Assembly: GCA_021838765.1 (NCBI GenBank)
Contig: JAKCCY010000149.1
Span: 1 to 6,453, forward strand
Length of the DNA stretch: 6,453 nt
Reading direction: 5' to 3'
DNA from: Nitrospirota bacterium
Lineage (GTDB): Bacteria > Nitrospirota_A > Leptospirillia > Leptospirillales > Leptospirillaceae
The notes under the pieces are model-generated. The model was not told the DNA's origin. It saw only the letters and a program-made list of their open reading frames with translations, and searched no databases. The position numbers were made by a program, and so were the translations under genes. This document shows positions 6,307 to 6,453 of the stretch, piece by piece; the stretch's first letter is position 1; the number at the start of each line of letters is the position of its first letter.

Positions 6307-6360
6307 GCTCGGAAGAGCGCTCGGGGAAACGGTTGGGGAAAACGGTTGGGGAAAACGGTT
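6307..6360 (+). repeat. Degenerate 12-13 bp tandem repeat upstream of the response regulator
   Basis: The clearest copies are GGGGAAAACGGTT at 6335-6347 and 6348-6360, preceded by a 12-bp version lacking one A (6323-6334). In a shifted register, units at 6307, 6319, 6331 and 6344 each begin with G-C/G-T-C/T-G-G and end in a purine run plus C, so the array decays towards its 5' side. It ends 42 nt before the GTG start of the response regulator. Possible roles are direct-repeat binding sites for a regulator, including autoregulation, or slippage-prone sequence that tunes promoter or leader spacing. Confidence 0.75.
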
Positions 6361-6386
6361 CCTGCTCCGGAGAGGAGTCCTGAACA

Positions 6387-6394
6387 GGAAGGAG
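6387..6394 (+). promoter_or_regulatory. Ribosome binding site of the response regulator
   Basis: GGAAGGAG lies 8 nt before GTG 6403. It overlaps two short inverted repeats: TCCTG-AA-CAGGA (6378-6389), and TGCTCC (6363-6368) with GGAGCA (6391-6396). The site could therefore be partly sequestered in mRNA structure. Confidence 0.7.
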
Positions 6395-6402
6395 CATCTG
6401 AG

Positions 6403-6453
6403 GTGAAGATCCTGCTGGTTGAAGACGAAGCCAAGACAGCGACATTCCTTAAA
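6403..6453 (+). CDS. Response regulator, OmpR/CusR-like (N-terminal 17 residues only)
   Basis: From GTG 6403 the frame encodes MKILLVEDEAKTATFLK and runs off the window. This is the first beta strand and start of the first helix of a receiver domain. The acidic pair E7-D8 should help bind Mg2+ next to the phospho-acceptor aspartate, which lies outside the window. The 'VEDEAKTA.FLK' wording is typical of heavy-metal-type OmpR-family regulators (CusR/CopR/CzcR), usually encoded next to a sensor kinase. Output domain and partner cannot be seen, so the subfamily is tentative. The gene faces away from the Rieske and glycogen genes, and nothing shows that it controls them. Confidence 0.8.
   Translation, partial: MKILLVEDEAKTATFLK

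Larger units (their letters stand above)
5995..6402. other. Divergent intergenic region between the Rieske and response-regulator genes
   Basis: About 400 nt without a gene I can support. It should hold two outward-facing promoters. On the minus strand a TATCAT hexamer near 6080 could be the -10 box of the Rieske gene, without a clear -35. On the plus strand TTGTGA (6268-6273) is followed 17 nt later by a weak -10 (TAGTAC, 6291-6296). Neither is convincing. Other contents are a hairpin with a T-tract (6040-6075), a GCGCTTGCGC palindrome (6180-6189), the 8-bp palindrome GAGCGCTC (6315-6322) and a tandem repeat (6307-6360). A plus-strand 106-codon frame (6086-6406) crosses the region but lacks a ribosome binding site and recognisable protein features. 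Confidence 0.6.

Noticed and set aside
6086..6406. 106-codon plus-strand frame whose TGA overlaps the response-regulator GTG as GTGA
   Set aside because: The overlap looks operon-like, but there is no ribosome binding site before its ATG, the product has no recognisable motif, and part of it is simply translated tandem repeat. Conservation in relatives would be needed to revive it.
6149..6445. 98-codon minus-strand frame running from the response-regulator start into the intergenic region
   Set aside because: It begins opposite the receiver-domain coding sequence, has no clear start signal, and its composition suggests random translation.
1..6453. Search for tRNA, rRNA, CRISPR array, insertion sequence or prophage features
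   Set aside because: I saw no cloverleaf, spaced direct-repeat array, transposase motif or terminal inverted repeats. The tandem array at 6307-6360 has no spacers.

Overview
The window is bacterial. It holds most of a storage-polysaccharide (alpha-glucan/glycogen) operon on the minus strand, then a small Rieske iron-sulfur protein gene on the same strand, then a divergent plus-strand response regulator of which only the start is inside the window. Base composition looks like mid-50s % GC by eye. Dense packing, overlapping start/stop codons and strong GGAGG-type ribosome binding sites are typical bacterial features. The combination of two GH57 enzymes with a GlgC of the 'GGEGKRL...VPFGG' type suggests an environmental, non-enteric lineage. 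A Nitrospirota/Leptospirillum-like or deltaproteobacterial host is possible, but that is a guess and not a taxonomic call.

Layout, in minus-strand transcription order. (1) 5994-5683: a 103-aa Rieske [2Fe-2S] protein, probably starting at TTG. (2) 5637-5607: a strong intrinsic terminator for that gene, whose T-tract merges into a candidate promoter (5615-5588) for the next unit. (3) 5569-5366: a 67-aa two-helix membrane protein of unknown function. (4) 5338-4085: glgC, glucose-1-phosphate adenylyltransferase. (5) 4088-1953: a GH57 alpha-amylase/amylopullulanase-type enzyme, overlapping glgC by 4 nt (GTGA). (6) 1953 to beyond position 1: a second GH57 enzyme closely resembling Thermococcus litoralis 4-alpha-glucanotransferase, overlapping its upstream neighbour by 1 nt (TGATG). 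Its C-terminus lies outside the window. This gene has no stop codon in the window, so an ORF search requiring both ends would miss it.

On the plus strand, a roughly 400-nt divergent intergenic region (5995-6402) carries a hairpin with a T-tract and a degenerate 12-13 bp tandem repeat. It leads to an OmpR/CusR-type response regulator starting at GTG 6403.

Functionally, GlgC makes ADP-glucose for alpha-glucan synthesis, while the two GH57 enzymes would trim, remodel or mobilise the polymer. Synthesis and turnover appear translationally coupled on one mRNA. Glycogen synthase and branching enzyme are not in the window. The best leads are the operon design, the mis-startable small genes, the merged terminator/promoter, the repeat array before the response regulator and a strong palindrome inside the 4-alpha-glucanotransferase gene. 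I see no convincing evidence of a wholly new system.
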